DNA of 64,000 bases from Alphaproteobacteria bacterium. Lineage in GTDB: Bacteria; Pseudomonadota; Alphaproteobacteria; JAJUGE01. Numbering within the stretch: the stretch's first letter is position 1; each line of letters opens with the position of its first letter. The stretch is taken from contig JAJUGE010000007.1 in NCBI GenBank assembly GCA_029268305.1, positions 1 through 64,000 on the forward strand, given 5' to 3'. This document shows, one piece after another, positions 42,149-52,722 of this stretch. The position numbers and the translations under genes are program-made. The notes under the pieces were generated by a model. The model was not told the origin of the DNA, did not search any database, and saw nothing but the letters and a program-made list of their open reading frames with translations.

Positions 42149-43304
42149 TGGCGCGCGCGGCGGCGACGGAAAGGTCGGCCGCCGCCCAATTCCATTCGTT
42201 CCGGACGTTGGGGTCGCTCTCCACCGGCTGAAGCCGCTCTCGAAGTTTCATGAACTCCGCCGGCTCCATTAACTTTCCGCTTGCCCAGACCGCCATCGCC
42301 CGCACCAGCGCGGAAGGGTCGTCAAGAAGGTCGGCGGCGACTGGGGCGAGAAATCGGTCGCCGCTGTTCCCAATAGCGATCAGCACATTGCGGACAAACC
42401 GGTCCCGGCCAGTGCGCTTGATCGGCGAGCCGGCGAAGACGCTTCGGAAATCTTCGTCATCCAACTCCGCTAGGTCTCTGAGGCGCGGCGACTGCAGCTC
42501 CATCCGCGGCCAGAGCTCTTCCAGCCGGCCACGCTTCGCGAACTTGTTCCATGGACATACGGCGACGCAATCGTCGCACCCGTAGATCCTGTTGCCGATC
42601 GCCGGGCGCAGCTCGCGCGGGACGTGACCTTTGTGTTCGATCGTCAGGTAGGAAATGCAGCGCCGCGCATCGAGCCGGTAAGGGGCCGGGAAAGCCTGCG
42701 TCGGACACGCATCGAGACAGCGACGGCAGGAGCCGCAGTGGTCCTCCTCGGGCTCGTCATGGGGAAGATCGATCGTGGTGAACAGCTCGCCGAGAAAAAG
42801 CCAGGAGCCGAACTCACGCGACACCAGGTTCGTGTGCTTGCCCTGCCAGCCCACGCCGGCTCGCGCGGCCAGCGGCTTTTCCATCACTGGGGCGGTGTCG
42901 ACGAATACCTTCAAGTTACCGCCGTAGGTCTCTTGCAGCCAGCGACCCATCGCTTTCAGGCGCTTCTTCAACACGTCGTGATAGTCGCGGGCGCTTCGAG
43001 CATAGACCGAGATGTTGCCCCGATCCGGGCGGGCGAGGTTCGCCAGCGGCTCATCCGACGGCGCATAGCTGGACCCGAGCACGACGACGGTGCGCGCCTC
43101 CGGCCAGAGACGTGCCGGGTCGGGCCGGATGTCGGCCTTCGCCGCGAGCCAACCCATGTCGCCGTGATAGCCCCGGGAGAGGTAGTCTGCGAGCCCGGAA
43201 CGCGCGCCAGGCGCCGCCTCGGCGGGAGCGAACCCTATCGCATCGAAACCGAGCGACAGCGCCTGGTCGCGGATCGCATCGCGGATGGCGGACGGGTCGG
43301 TCAC
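42129..43304 (-). CDS. queG: Epoxyqueuosine reductase
   Basis: This 391-residue cobalamin-dependent iron-sulfur enzyme does the last step of queuosine tRNA modification, reducing epoxyqueuosine to queuosine. Two [4Fe-4S] clusters are carried by CGSCRRCLDACP and CDDCVAVCPWN. The catalytic region includes VDTAPVMEKPLA and GVGWQGKHTN. A C-terminal HEAT-like repeat region may contact tRNA. The start is GTG 43304, five bases after the queF stop, so queF and queG form an operon. Cobalamin dependence makes the nearby cobalt transporter (cbtBA) physiologically relevant, though it is 14 kb away. Confidence 0.94.
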   Translation of the reverse strand: MTDPSAIRDAIRDQALSLGFDAIGFAPAEAAPGARSGLADYLSRGYHGDMGWLAAKADIRPDPARLWPEARTVVVLGSSYAPSDEPLANLARPDRGNISVYARSARDYHDVLKKRLKAMGRWLQETYGGNLKVFVDTAPVMEKPLAARAGVGWQGKHTNLVSREFGSWLFLGELFTTIDLPHDEPEEDHCGSCRRCLDACPTQAFPAPYRLDARRCISYLTIEHKGHVPRELRPAIGNRIYGCDDCVAVCPWNKFAKRGRLEELWPRMELQSPRLRDLAELDDEDFRSVFAGSPIKRTGRDRFVRNVLIAIGNSGDRFLAPVAADLLDDPSALVRAMAVWASGKLMEPAEFMKLRERLQPVESDPNVRNEWNWAAADLSVAAARAINPAAL

Positions 43305-43309
43305 GAGCC

Positions 43310-43774
43310 TCAGCCGCGGCCGCGGTAGGGCTGCACTCCCTGATCGGGCAGCCACAGTCCTTCGGGGGCGGGGCCGGTCTGGTAGAACACGTCGATCGGA
43401 ATCCCCCCACGCGGATACCAGTATCCGCCGATCCGAAGCCATTTCGGTGAAAGAGATTCGACGAGCCGCCGGGCGATACCCACGGTGCAGGCTTCGTGGA
43501 ACGATCCATGATTCCGGAACGAGCCGAGGTAGAGCTTCAGCGACTTGCTTTCCACCAGCCAGCGCTCGGGCACGTAGTCGATCACGAGATGCGCGAAGTC
43601 GGGCTGTCCCGTCACAGGGCAGAGCGCAGTGAATTCCGGGCAGGTGAACCGCACGAGATAGAGCACGTCGGGCTCGGGATTGGCGATCTTCTCCAGAACA
43701 GCATCGTCCGGAGAGTCTGGGTTCTCCACCGCGCTGCCGAGCTGCGTGAGATTCTGGCCGGTTGGCTGGCTCAA
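43310..43774 (-). CDS. queF: NADPH-dependent 7-cyano-7-deazaguanine reductase
   Basis: This 154-residue enzyme reduces preQ0 to preQ1 in queuosine biosynthesis. The active-site Cys is in [14 protein letters not shown] and the NADPH motif is [16 protein letters not shown]. The length matches the short unimodular QueF type. The start is an uncommon TTG at 43774, supported by GGAGGG six to seven bases upstream. No closer ATG or GTG keeps the fold complete. It is followed immediately by queG. Confidence 0.94.
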   Translation of the reverse strand: MSQPTGQNLTQLGSAVENPDSPDDAVLEKIANPEPDVLYLVRFTCPEFTALCPVTGQPDFAHLVIDYVPERWLVESKSLKLYLGSFRNHGSFHEACTVGIARRLVESLSPKWLRIGGYWYPRGGIPIDVFYQTGPAPEGLWLPDQGVQPYRGRG

Positions 43775-43897
43775 GTTCGACCCTCCGTCGGCGGCCGCGG
43801 TTCGGCCTTTCCCCCGCGGCTACCATGGATTACTACTCCGATCCGGATATAGCGCAGTCGCGCCGGCGCGCGAGTGTCGACAACGGGAGCAGGTTCA

Positions 43898-44701
43898 GTG
43901 GCAGAAGACATTCTCCTCTACGAGCAGGACGGGCGGGTGGTCACGCTCACCATCAATCGCCCGGAGATCAGGAACTCGATCTCGGCGCCCGAGATGCTCG
44001 ACGCGCTGGAAGAGGCGTTCGGGCGGATCGGCCGCGACCACGGCGTTTCCTGCGTCATCCTGACGGCGACGGGCACCGCCTTCTCCTCGGGTGGCGACGT
44101 CAAGGATATGGCGAAGCGCGCCCAGCGAATGCAGGAGTTTCCCGCCGGTACGCGCCACTGGTATCGCGAAGGGATCCAGCGCATTCCGCTCGCCATCAGC
44201 AAGCTTGAGGTGCCGCTGATCGCCGCCGTCAACGGCCATGCCATCGGCGCCGGCTGCGATCTCGCGATGATGTGCGACATCCGCATCGCGTCGGACAAGT
44301 CGCTGTTCGCCGAGAGTTTCGTCAAGCTTGGCATCATCCCTGGCGACGGCGGGGCCTGGTACTTGCCGCGCCTGGTCGGGCGCAGCCGCGCCTTCGAGAT
44401 GGCGTTCACCGGCGACATGATCGATGCGCAGACGGCGGCCGAATGGGGCCTCGTGTCGCGTGTCGTGCCGCACGAGAAGCTCATGGACGAGGCGAAGGCG
44501 CTCGCGCAGAAGATCGCGCGCAATCCGCCCGAAGCGTTGCGCATGACGAAGCGTCTCCTGCTGGAATCCGAGTTTTCGCGGCTGGACACGCTGCTCGACA
44601 TGTCGGCGGCGATGCAGGCACTGGCGCAGGCGACGAAGGACCACGAGGAGGCCGCGACCGCCTTCGCCGAGAAGCGGAAGCCGGTCTTCAAGGGCAACTG
44701 A
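43898..44701 (+). CDS. Enoyl-CoA hydratase/isomerase family protein
   Basis: This is a 267-residue crotonase-fold enzyme. The oxyanion-hole segments are FSSGGDVKDM and NGHAIGAGCDLAMMCD. Of the two catalytic glutamates of classical hydratases, the first position appears to be Phe141 (in FAESFVKLG) while the second is kept in RAFEMAFTGD. Hydration may therefore be replaced by another reaction, such as isomerisation. The start is GTG 43898, with GGGAG eight bases upstream. The pgk gene follows after 24 bases. Confidence 0.88.
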   Translation: MAEDILLYEQDGRVVTLTINRPEIRNSISAPEMLDALEEAFGRIGRDHGVSCVILTATGTAFSSGGDVKDMAKRAQRMQEFPAGTRHWYREGIQRIPLAISKLEVPLIAAVNGHAIGAGCDLAMMCDIRIASDKSLFAESFVKLGIIPGDGGAWYLPRLVGRSRAFEMAFTGDMIDAQTAAEWGLVSRVVPHEKLMDEAKALAQKIARNPPEALRMTKRLLLESEFSRLDTLLDMSAAMQALAQATKDHEEAATAFAEKRKPVFKGN

Positions 44702-44725
44702 GCGATCGGGAGAGGCGGAAAAGCA

Positions 44726-45928
44726 ATGGCCGGCTTCAAAACGCTCGACGATCTCGACGTGAGCGGCAAGCGCGTTCTGCTGCGCGCCGACCTCAACGTG
44801 CCGATGGAAGCAGGGCGTGTGACGGATGCCACCCGCATCGAGCGCACGGTGCCCACTATCCGAGAGCTCGCGGAGAAGGGGGCGAAGGTGGTCGTGCTCT
44901 CCCACTTCGGCCGCCCGAAAGGCAAGCCCGTTGCGGAGATGTCGCTGAAGCCGGTGGCGAAGGCGTTGTCCGAGGCGCTCGGGCGGCCGGTCGATTTTGC
45001 CGAGGACTGCATCGGCAGCCCGGCGGAGAAGGTCGTTGCCGGACTGGAGAACGGCGGGGTCGCGCTGCTCGAGAACCTTCGCTTCCACGCGGGGGAAGAA
45101 AAGAACGATGAAGGCTTCGCCCGATCGCTCGCGGCGCTGGGCGATCTCTACGTCAACGACGCGTTCTCGGCTGCGCATCGGGCGCACGCCTCGACCGAGG
45201 CTATCGCCCGTCTGCTGCCGGCAGCGGCGGGGCGGCTGATGCAGGCCGAACTCGAAGCTCTGGAGCGGGCGCTCGAAACGCCGGAGCATCCGGTCGCCGC
45301 GATCGTCGGCGGCGCCAAGATCTCGACGAAGCTCGACCTGCTCCGCAACCTCATCGCCAGGGTCGACGCGCTGATCATCGGCGGCGGCATGGCGAACACC
45401 TTTCTGCACGCGCTCGGCGTCGAGGTCGGCAAGAGTCTCTGCGAGCGCGACATGGCGGATACTGCCCACGCGATCGTCGAAGACGCGAAGCGGCGTGGGT
45501 GCGAGATCGTGTTGCCCCTGGATGCAGTGGTTGCCGACAAGTTCGCCGAAGGAGTGGAATCGACGGTGGTCGCTGTCGACGCCGTCCCCGCCGACAAGAT
45601 GATCCTAGATGTGGGGCCGGCGAGCATAAGTGACCTGAAGGAAAGACTGGCCGCCTATCGAACCCTGGTCTGGAATGGGCCCCTCGGCGCGTTCGAGGTG
45701 GCGCCTTTCGACGAGGGGACCAACGCAGTGGCGAGGGAAGCGGCGGACCTGACCCGTGCCGGGAAGCTGGTTACGGTGGCCGGCGGAGGCGACACCGTGG
45801 CAGCCTTGGGCCGTGCCGGCGTGGTCGAGGCATTCACCTACGTTTCGACCGCAGGTGGTGCGTTCCTAGAGTGGTTGGAAGGCCGGACATTGCCGGGCGT
45901 CGCCGCGTTGAGCGAGGCGACGGGATGA
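44726..45928 (+). CDS. pgk: Phosphoglycerate kinase
   Basis: This is a 400-residue glycolytic and gluconeogenic enzyme that interconverts 1,3-bisphosphoglycerate and 3-phosphoglycerate with ADP/ATP. Motifs are [55 protein letters not shown] and the nucleotide loop [10 protein letters not shown]. It is full length. A gap (glyceraldehyde phosphate dehydrogenase) gene is not adjacent, unlike in many relatives. Its stop overlaps the next start (ATGA). Confidence 0.97.
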   Translation: MAGFKTLDDLDVSGKRVLLRADLNVPMEAGRVTDATRIERTVPTIRELAEKGAKVVVLSHFGRPKGKPVAEMSLKPVAKALSEALGRPVDFAEDCIGSPAEKVVAGLENGGVALLENLRFHAGEEKNDEGFARSLAALGDLYVNDAFSAAHRAHASTEAIARLLPAAAGRLMQAELEALERALETPEHPVAAIVGGAKISTKLDLLRNLIARVDALIIGGGMANTFLHALGVEVGKSLCERDMADTAHAIVEDAKRRGCEIVLPLDAVVADKFAEGVESTVVAVDAVPADKMILDVGPASISDLKERLAAYRTLVWNGPLGAFEVAPFDEGTNAVAREAADLTRAGKLVTVAGGGDTVAALGRAGVVEAFTYVSTAGGAFLEWLEGRTLPGVAALSEATG

Positions 45929-46320
45929 CGGGAGGGGCGACTGGCCGCCGTCTGCGGCTCACAATCGGCGACATTGAGCTCGAGGTCGAGTTGCTGGACA
46001 CGCCGACCGCCGATGCCCTCTACAATGCCGCGCCGTTCGAGTCGACGGTCTCGACCTGGGGGGACGAAGTCTACTTCGCGGCTCCTGTCTCTTGTGCGCG
46101 GGAGCCCGGCGCGAAAGCGGTGGTCGAGCCGGGAGAAATCGCCTTCTGGGTCGAGGGGAGCTCGATAGCGATCGGCTTCGGGCCTACGCCGATTTCCCGC
46201 GGCGAAGAGATCCGGCTGGCCGCCCCGACCAATATCTGGGGACGGGCGTTGGGCGATATCCGGATCCTTGCTGTAGTGCAACCCGGAGCGCCGGTCAGGG
46301 TGGAACGAAGTCCCGCTTGA
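45925..46320 (+). CDS. Cyclophilin-like (TM1367-type) protein
   Basis: This 131-residue beta-rich protein matches the small cyclophilin-like family without proven isomerase activity ([62 protein letters not shown]). The start is ATG 45925, overlapping the pgk stop by four bases, so translation is coupled to pgk. Its biological role is unknown. The coupling suggests either a role in central carbon metabolism or simple co-expression. Confidence 0.8.
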   Translation: MTGGATGRRLRLTIGDIELEVELLDTPTADALYNAAPFESTVSTWGDEVYFAAPVSCAREPGAKAVVEPGEIAFWVEGSSIAIGFGPTPISRGEEIRLAAPTNIWGRALGDIRILAVVQPGAPVRVERSPA

Positions 46321-46323
46321 AGT

Positions 46324-46353
46324 AAAAAAAGCGGCCCTGCGGGTAGCAGGGCC
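46324..46353 (-). terminator. Intrinsic terminator of the leftward secreted-protein gene
   Basis: An 8-base-pair stem, GGCCCTGC/GCAGGGCC with loop GGGTA (46333-46353), is followed on the minus strand by a run of seven T (46324-46330). This is a classical Rho-independent terminator located 20 bases past the stop of the gene at 46374-46709. It may also slow convergent transcription from pgk. Confidence 0.85.
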
Positions 46354-46373
46354 ACGAGCACGACGTCAGACGT

Positions 46374-46709
46374 TTAGCGGCTGTCGCCGCCCGTTTCGCC
46401 GTGCGGACTGTACCTGTCGCTCGACCTCACGCTATCGCCGTCGAGCCACGGGCGGTCCGCTCTCATGCGCTCAAACCGCTCCGTGTCCTCGGTGCCGGCG
46501 AACCCTTCTGCCGCCGCCTCGTTCAGCCGCGTCGTTTCAATCAGCTCGTCGAGCCTCTGACCGGGGCCCATGCGGTGCATCACCTTCTCGCGCACCTCCG
46601 GAGAGAGGTGGTCGAGGCTCGCGCGGTCGGCTCCATAACCAGCAGCCACTGCAGCATTGCTTCCGAGCGCAATCGCGGCCGCCATCGTAAGTGCAGTCAT
46701 ACGATTCAT
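46374..46709 (-). CDS. Small secreted protein, stress-regulated, unknown function
   Basis: This 111-residue product has a signal peptide (MTALTMAAAIALGSNAAVAAG) and a charged mature part (SPEVREKVMHRMGPGQRLDELIETTRLNEAAAEGF). I do not recognise a characterised family. An EcfG-type promoter (46754-46778) lies 45 bases upstream and an intrinsic terminator follows, so it is a single-gene, stress-induced unit. A role in the envelope is likely. Confidence 0.75.
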   Translation of the reverse strand: MNRMTALTMAAAIALGSNAAVAAGYGADRASLDHLSPEVREKVMHRMGPGQRLDELIETTRLNEAAAEGFAGTEDTERFERMRADRPWLDGDSVRSSDRYSPHGETGGDSR

Positions 46710-46753
46710 GGCATCCTCTCGCGTGATTGACGCTTCACTGTGGTGCCCGCTTA

Positions 46754-46778
46754 AACAACGAGAGATCGGCTTTGTTCC
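46754..46778 (-). promoter_or_regulatory. EcfG-type promoter for the small secreted protein
   Basis: On the minus strand: GGAAC-N17-GTT, -10 part at 46754-46756, followed by TAA. It lies in the 84-base gap between the DUF2336 gene stop (46794) and the secreted-protein start (46709), giving a leader of about 37 bases. Confidence 0.75.
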
Positions 46779-46793
46779 GGCGCGTAAGGCCGT

Positions 46794-47864
46794 TCAGAGG
46801 CCGGCGACCTGCCGGAGCGCATTCAGATATTCGGTATCGCGGCGCCAACGTGCCAGGACCCGTCTCGCTGCCAGGGGATTCAGTCGGTCATAGAAGGCGA
46901 GTGCCGTTGCGACTTCCTGGGCGCCGGTGGTCTCTGTTTCGCGTGTCAGAAGGAAGATGGCGGCAAAGGCGCGCCTCGGCACTTCATTGGCGACACAGAT
47001 GGTCGCCAGCGCCTCGCCACCCGCTTCATAGATCATGCGGCGGACGAGGTTCGTGCGGAGCTGGCTCAGACGTGCGATGCCCGCTTCGAACTCGGAGATC
47101 CTTCCATCTTCCAGCAGCTTCACCAGTGCATCGGGCGTCGTGAGCATATCCGCTGCAGCCTCTGCGCCAGAAGCCTCCTGCACACCGCTTCGCCCTCCCA
47201 GTGTGCGGGAAGCCTCCTCCACCGCGTACTGAAGGGCATCGTCGAGCACGACCTCGTCAATCCTCTGTTTCTCCAGGATGTGCTGGCGGAGAGCAACGCT
47301 GCACCAGAGGCAAAGGCGTCGGACAAGGCCGGCCGGCAGGTCCTCGGCTTCGACCGCCGGCGCTGGCGCGGTATCGGTCGGTCTGAAGAAATTGCGATGC
47401 GCCGCTCCTTCCGGTGCTCGGGCTGCCGGGCCGAGCGCCTCCGCGAGTAGTTCCTCGAGGTCCTCTCGCGGACCCTCCGCGCGCGCGAGGGTCAACTGAT
47501 GTTGCAGGGCTTTGTGGTAGAGCGCCTCGACCAGCTCGATGTCGCCGAGAACACCGCTGTCGGCCAGGACGGAATAAGCGATCGAATGCGATCCGCCGGA
47601 CAGATACCCGATCGCAGCATGCGGGGCGTCCGCCAGTGACCCGAGGTAGCTCGCGAGCTGCGAGCGCACCACCGTCTCGATCCGATCCACCAGGGATCGA
47701 GCCATGTCGTGCATCAGGATGCGGTCCGACTGCGTCAGAACGCGCTCGCGGCCGTTGAAAAGGTCCTGAGCGATGGCCTGCAGCCTGTCTCTGGCGGTGT
47801 TGGAGCGATCGCGCGCGAGGTTCAGGAGGCCTATGACCTGGCGGTCCGGGTGCTGCGGATCCAT
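46794..47864 (-). CDS. DUF2336 domain-containing protein
   Basis: This 356-residue, mainly helical cytoplasmic protein matches DUF2336, a family almost confined to alphaproteobacteria. Recognisable stretches are LTQSDRILMHDMARSLVDRIE, LVRRLCLWCSVALRQHILEK and ANEVPRRAFAAIFLLTRET. The central part (about 145-175) is Ala/Pro-rich and disordered. The function is not established. It stands alone, transcribed leftward, with a 219-base gap to a short rightward gene. Confidence 0.82.
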   Translation of the reverse strand: MDPQHPDRQVIGLLNLARDRSNTARDRLQAIAQDLFNGRERVLTQSDRILMHDMARSLVDRIETVVRSQLASYLGSLADAPHAAIGYLSGGSHSIAYSVLADSGVLGDIELVEALYHKALQHQLTLARAEGPREDLEELLAEALGPAARAPEGAAHRNFFRPTDTAPAPAVEAEDLPAGLVRRLCLWCSVALRQHILEKQRIDEVVLDDALQYAVEEASRTLGGRSGVQEASGAEAAADMLTTPDALVKLLEDGRISEFEAGIARLSQLRTNLVRRMIYEAGGEALATICVANEVPRRAFAAIFLLTRETETTGAQEVATALAFYDRLNPLAARRVLARWRRDTEYLNALRQVAGL

Positions 47865-48082
47865 TCCGGCGCATCCTGCTGTGTCACTGTCTTGCGGGGT
47901 GCAAGGCAGGTTGCATAGGGTTGGCGGACGAGGCCAATCTAACGGAGGTTCGTTGACAAACCGTAAAGCGAGGGTCTGTCATCGACAGGCGGGCAAGACA
48001 GTGCCACGCGTTTACGCGCGCTTAACCGGGCGCCTGTACTGAGATGGGAACGTAAAGTCCCTCGCTCGCGAGCCCAGGTCCC

Positions 48083-48322
48083 ATGCAGATACCGTCGTCG
48101 GGGAGCATCTTCAGCGCACTCAGTAGCCTTACCGGCCCGACCACGCCGTCGCGCGGCGTCGGCGAGGTGGGCCAGCCTGCTCCTGCACGACCGGCTGCCC
48201 CGGTTCAGCACCCCGGCGCCGTCAAACAGGCGGCGGCAGTTCAGCCAGCCGCCCAGCACACGCGTGACACTCCCCCGCCCTCCAACCTGCCTCGCGGAAG
48301 CCTCCTGAACATCAAAGTGTGA
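48083..48322 (+). CDS. Small Pro/Ala-rich protein, unknown function
   Basis: This 79-residue protein is rich in Pro, Ala and Gln, with a short hydrophobic-polar start (MQIPSSGSIFSALSSLTG) and a compact C-terminal motif, LPRGSLLNIKV. I cannot assign a function. The ribosome site (CAGG) is weak, so the gene is only moderately supported. It is followed by a hairpin at 48355-48380 shared with the convergent PRC-barrel gene. Confidence 0.5.
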   Translation: MQIPSSGSIFSALSSLTGPTTPSRGVGEVGQPAPARPAAPVQHPGAVKQAAAVQPAAQHTRDTPPPSNLPRGSLLNIKV

Positions 48323-48354
48323 GGCGCGGCAAAGACAGGCTGTCCCGAACGGAA

Positions 48355-48380
48355 AGGGCCCCGACTTTCGTCGGAGCCCT
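48355..48380. terminator. Bidirectional hairpin between convergent genes
   Basis: AGGGC-C-CCGAC, loop TTTC, GTCGG-A-GCCCT forms a ten-pair stem with one internal mismatch. It is placed between the end of the small Pro/Ala-rich gene and the end of the leftward PRC-barrel gene. On the minus strand only a short TTTCC follows. Termination in both directions is plausible but weak. Confidence 0.55.
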
Positions 48381-48407
48381 CCTTAGCACCCTTGGGAAGA
48401 ACAGGTC

Positions 48408-49070
48408 TCAGTTGCTCGTGCCCATGCCCGTGGCGGGGGGCGTCGTGCCCTGCTGCATTTGGGCGTTTGATGCGGCATCCTCGCTCTGCTTGTCCTCCAG
48501 CGTCTTGAAGGTCGGCGCGTTCTCGAGTTGCTCCTTCGTCATCGAGACCATGATTTCTTCGCCCGCCTCGCTCGAACGGATCTGGAGCTGATCCCAGGCC
48601 AGGGCGACGTTCTTCGAGCCGATCCCGAGGAAGCCGCCGACCGCGACGACTGCCGCCTCGATCCGGCCGTCTTCACTGAACACGAGGTCGTTGATCTTGC
48701 CGATGCTCTCGTCTTCCGCATTCTTGACGTCTGCACCGATCAACTTGTCGGCGCGCCATTGGCCTTCGCTCTGATCTGTCAGGAAGGTCTCGCCGCTGGC
48801 GGTGGAGCCTGCGGCTCCGGTTGTCGCCGTGCTCGCACTATCCTGGGTAGTGCCCATGCTCCCGGATGATGCGGCTCCGCTCTCCGCTGCGGTGCCCGAG
48901 CTGGCGGCGGAATCGCCGGCGCCGCTGGTGCCCGTTGAGGTACTGTCCGTCTGCTCTGCGGCGGGGGACATCGTGCTGGGGCTGGCGCTGCCGGCTTGGT
49001 CGGATTGTGCGTAAGCCGGGGCGGCCATCAGCGCCAATACGGCTGCGGTCGAAAGAAAGTGCTTCAGCAT
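48408..49070 (-). CDS. Exported PRC-barrel protein with Ser/Thr/Ala-rich linker
   Basis: This 220-residue protein has a signal peptide ending near PAYAQS and a low-complexity linker at about 25-95 made of Ser, Thr, Ala and Gly. It then has one PRC-barrel domain (WRADKLIGADVKNAEDESIGKINDLVFSEDGRIEAAVV, GFLGIGSKNVALAWDQLQ). Exported PRC-barrel proteins are common in alphaproteobacteria, are often stress-induced, and have no settled function. An EcfG-type promoter (49108-49132) lies about 40 bases upstream. Confidence 0.87.
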   Translation of the reverse strand: MLKHFLSTAAVLALMAAPAYAQSDQAGSASPSTMSPAAEQTDSTSTGTSGAGDSAASSGTAAESGAASSGSMGTTQDSASTATTGAAGSTASGETFLTDQSEGQWRADKLIGADVKNAEDESIGKINDLVFSEDGRIEAAVVAVGGFLGIGSKNVALAWDQLQIRSSEAGEEIMVSMTKEQLENAPTFKTLEDKQSEDAASNAQMQQGTTPPATGMGTSN

Positions 49071-49107
49071 CGCGCTAGCTCCTGTCTATCAGCGGATCAC
49101 CAGCTTT

Positions 49108-49132
49108 AACCCCAGAATGAAGAAGTGGTTCC
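49108..49132 (-). promoter_or_regulatory. EcfG-type promoter for the PRC-barrel gene
   Basis: On the minus strand: GGAAC-N17-GTT, -10 part at 49108-49110, followed by AAA. It is 37 bases upstream of the ATG at 49070. Spacing is identical to that of the other stress promoters in the window. Confidence 0.75.
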
Positions 49133-49536
49133 CATCCGCGAGTGAGATCAGCGAGAGGACAAGAGGCCGGGGAGCCGTCGGCAAGAGAACGGTTCTGCCG
49201 GACAAGTCATGTCGTCGTCACGGGTTCGCTGGCGGCGTTGGAATTGCTGCCCGATACTCGCCATGTACTCACCGATCATAGGAGCTGGTGGCAGGTACTC
49301 GTTTCGGCCCAGGCGAGGGGAACGGTGTACGGCGCCGTGCTGTATCCGCAATAATGCCCGAGTCTGGGGATCGCCACTTTCAGGCGAACCGGAGAACCGG
49401 ATGCGCCGCCGAGCACGGGCTGGGCTCTCGGAGCATGTCGAACCGAACTGGACATGCTTACAACTCTCGCGGTCCGCTGGACGATCCGCTATACGTGCCG
49501 GCCTGCTGCGGATTCGGTCTCAGGAGGTCCAGGAGC
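49133..49536. other. Intergenic stretch with no supported gene
   Basis: These 404 bases separate the PRC-barrel promoter from cysS. Short open frames occur on both strands, but none has a convincing ribosome site or recognisable product. I see no clear promoter, hairpin or repeat. The cysS promoter is presumably here. Confidence 0.4.
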
Positions 49537-50922
<1,386 letters not shown>

Positions 50923-51129
50923 GCTGGTGGCTTCCCATGCACGGCACCCACTCAGTCGTTGCGCGACCCTGAGCCGGTATCGCGAGGAACCAAAGCCGAC
51001 GCGGCAATCCAGCCCGGTCGCCGCCGCCCCGTGGGCGTGGATTGCCGCGCTCCCTCCGGCCGCTCGCGATGACGGCGTTCTCGTGGCCATGAACCAGCCG
51101 AGCATTCTCCGCGCCGACGGAGCCGAGCC

Positions 51130-52722
51130 ATGACCGACCGACGCATCTATCTCTTCGATACCACCCTTCGCGACGGGAACCAGACCCAGGGCGTGGACTT
51201 CGGCGTCCCCGATAAGGTCGCAATCGCGCGAGAGCTCGACCAACTCGGGATCGATTATGTCGAAGGCGGCTGGCCGGGGGCCAACCCGACCGACGACGGT
51301 TTCTTCGACGCACCGCCGCGGCTTCCCCGTGCCAGGCTCACCGCCTTCGGCATGACCCGGCGCGGCGGCCGAAGTGCCGCGAACGACCCGGGGCTCGCCG
51401 TCACGCTCCGCTCGAAGGTCGACACGATCTGTCTCGTCGGCAAGTCGCACGCGCGCCATGCTGAAGTCGCCCTCGGCGTCAGCCGGGAGGAGAACATTCA
51501 GATGATCGCCGACAGCATCGGCGAGGTCGTCCGGCGCGGCAAGGAGGCCCTGTTCGACGCCGAGCACTTCTTCGACGGCTACAAGTACGACGCCGGTTAC
51601 GCGCTCGAATGCCTCAGAGCGGCACACGGTGCCGGCGCCCGGTGGGTGGTGTTGTGCGACACGAACGGCGGCGCGCTCCCGGACGAGGTGGAGCGCATCG
51701 TCGGAGAGGTGACGAGCGTGATCCCGGGCACGAGCCTGGGCATCCATACCCATGACGACACCGGCAATGCGGTCGCCAACAGTCTGGCCGCAGTGCGTGC
51801 CGGGGCGCGCCAGATACAGGGCACCTTGAATGGTTTGGGCGAGCGCTGCGGCAATGCCAACCTCGTCTCGATCATCCCGACGCTGATGCTGAAGATGGGC
51901 TACGAGACCGGCGTGACGGAAGAGGGGCTGCAGCGCCTGACCCACGTCTCGCGTCTGCTCGACGACCGGCTCAACCGACCTTCCAACCGGCACGCGCCCT
52001 ACGTCGGAGCGTCGGCCTTCGCGCACAAGGCGGGACTGCACGTATCGGCGGTAGAGAAGGACCCCTCCTTCTACGAGCATATCGAGCCGGCCAAGGTCGG
52101 GAACGTGCGGCACATCGTCGTCTCTGACCAGTCCGGCCGCGCCAACGTTCTCGCCCGCTTTCGCGACCTCGGCATCGCCCTCGACGCCGGCGATGACAAG
52201 ATCCGCCGGCTGGTCGAGCTGGTGAAGCAGCGCGAATTCGAGGGATATGCCTATGACGGTGCCGAGGCCAGTTTCGAGCTGCTGGCGCGGCGGATGCTGG
52301 AGTCCGTGCCCGAATATTTCCGCCTCAACAGTTTCCGGGTGATCGACGAGCGCCGTTACAACGCGCAGGGGGACCTCGTCACCATGTCCGAGGCGACGGT
52401 GAAGGTGCAGGTCGGAGAGGCACAGGCGATGACGGTCGCCGAGGGGAACGGACCGGTGAACGCGCTCGACCACGCCCTTCGCAAGGCGTTGACCCCCGCC
52501 TATGCCGAGCTCGAGGGGGTGCGCTTGGTCGACTACAAGGTGCGCATCCTCACGCCGACCGCCGGCACCGCCGCCGTCACCCGCGTCATGATCGAGAGCG
52601 CGGACGCCAACGACGAGCGCTGGTCGACAGTGGGTGTCTCGGGAAACATCATCAACGCGTCCTACGAGGCGCTGTACGACAGCCTCACCTATAAGCTCTA
52701 CCGCGAGGGCCGGCGCTGCTGA
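51130..52722 (+). CDS. cimA: (R)-citramalate synthase
   Basis: This 530-residue enzyme condenses pyruvate and acetyl-CoA to citramalate, the threonine-independent route to isoleucine. The catalytic barrel has LFDTTLRDGNQTQG, metal-binding HTHDDTGNAVAN and NGLGERCGNANL. A C-terminal LeuA-dimer regulatory domain (from about 400) probably mediates isoleucine feedback. HTHDD and the length fit CimA better than 2-isopropylmalate synthase. Its stop overlaps the trmJ start by one base. Confidence 0.92.
   Translation: MTDRRIYLFDTTLRDGNQTQGVDFGVPDKVAIARELDQLGIDYVEGGWPGANPTDDGFFDAPPRLPRARLTAFGMTRRGGRSAANDPGLAVTLRSKVDTICLVGKSHARHAEVALGVSREENIQMIADSIGEVVRRGKEALFDAEHFFDGYKYDAGYALECLRAAHGAGARWVVLCDTNGGALPDEVERIVGEVTSVIPGTSLGIHTHDDTGNAVANSLAAVRAGARQIQGTLNGLGERCGNANLVSIIPTLMLKMGYETGVTEEGLQRLTHVSRLLDDRLNRPSNRHAPYVGASAFAHKAGLHVSAVEKDPSFYEHIEPAKVGNVRHIVVSDQSGRANVLARFRDLGIALDAGDDKIRRLVELVKQREFEGYAYDGAEASFELLARRMLESVPEYFRLNSFRVIDERRYNAQGDLVTMSEATVKVQVGEAQAMTVAEGNGPVNALDHALRKALTPAYAELEGVRLVDYKVRILTPTAGTAAVTRVMIESADANDERWSTVGVSGNIINASYEALYDSLTYKLYREGRRC

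Noticed and set aside
43775-43897. Possible preQ1 riboswitch before queF
   Set aside because: I found no C-rich hairpin followed by an A-rich tail near the queF ribosome site.
49148-49351. Short open frames on both strands upstream of cysS
   Set aside because: No ribosome site, no family resemblance and biased composition.
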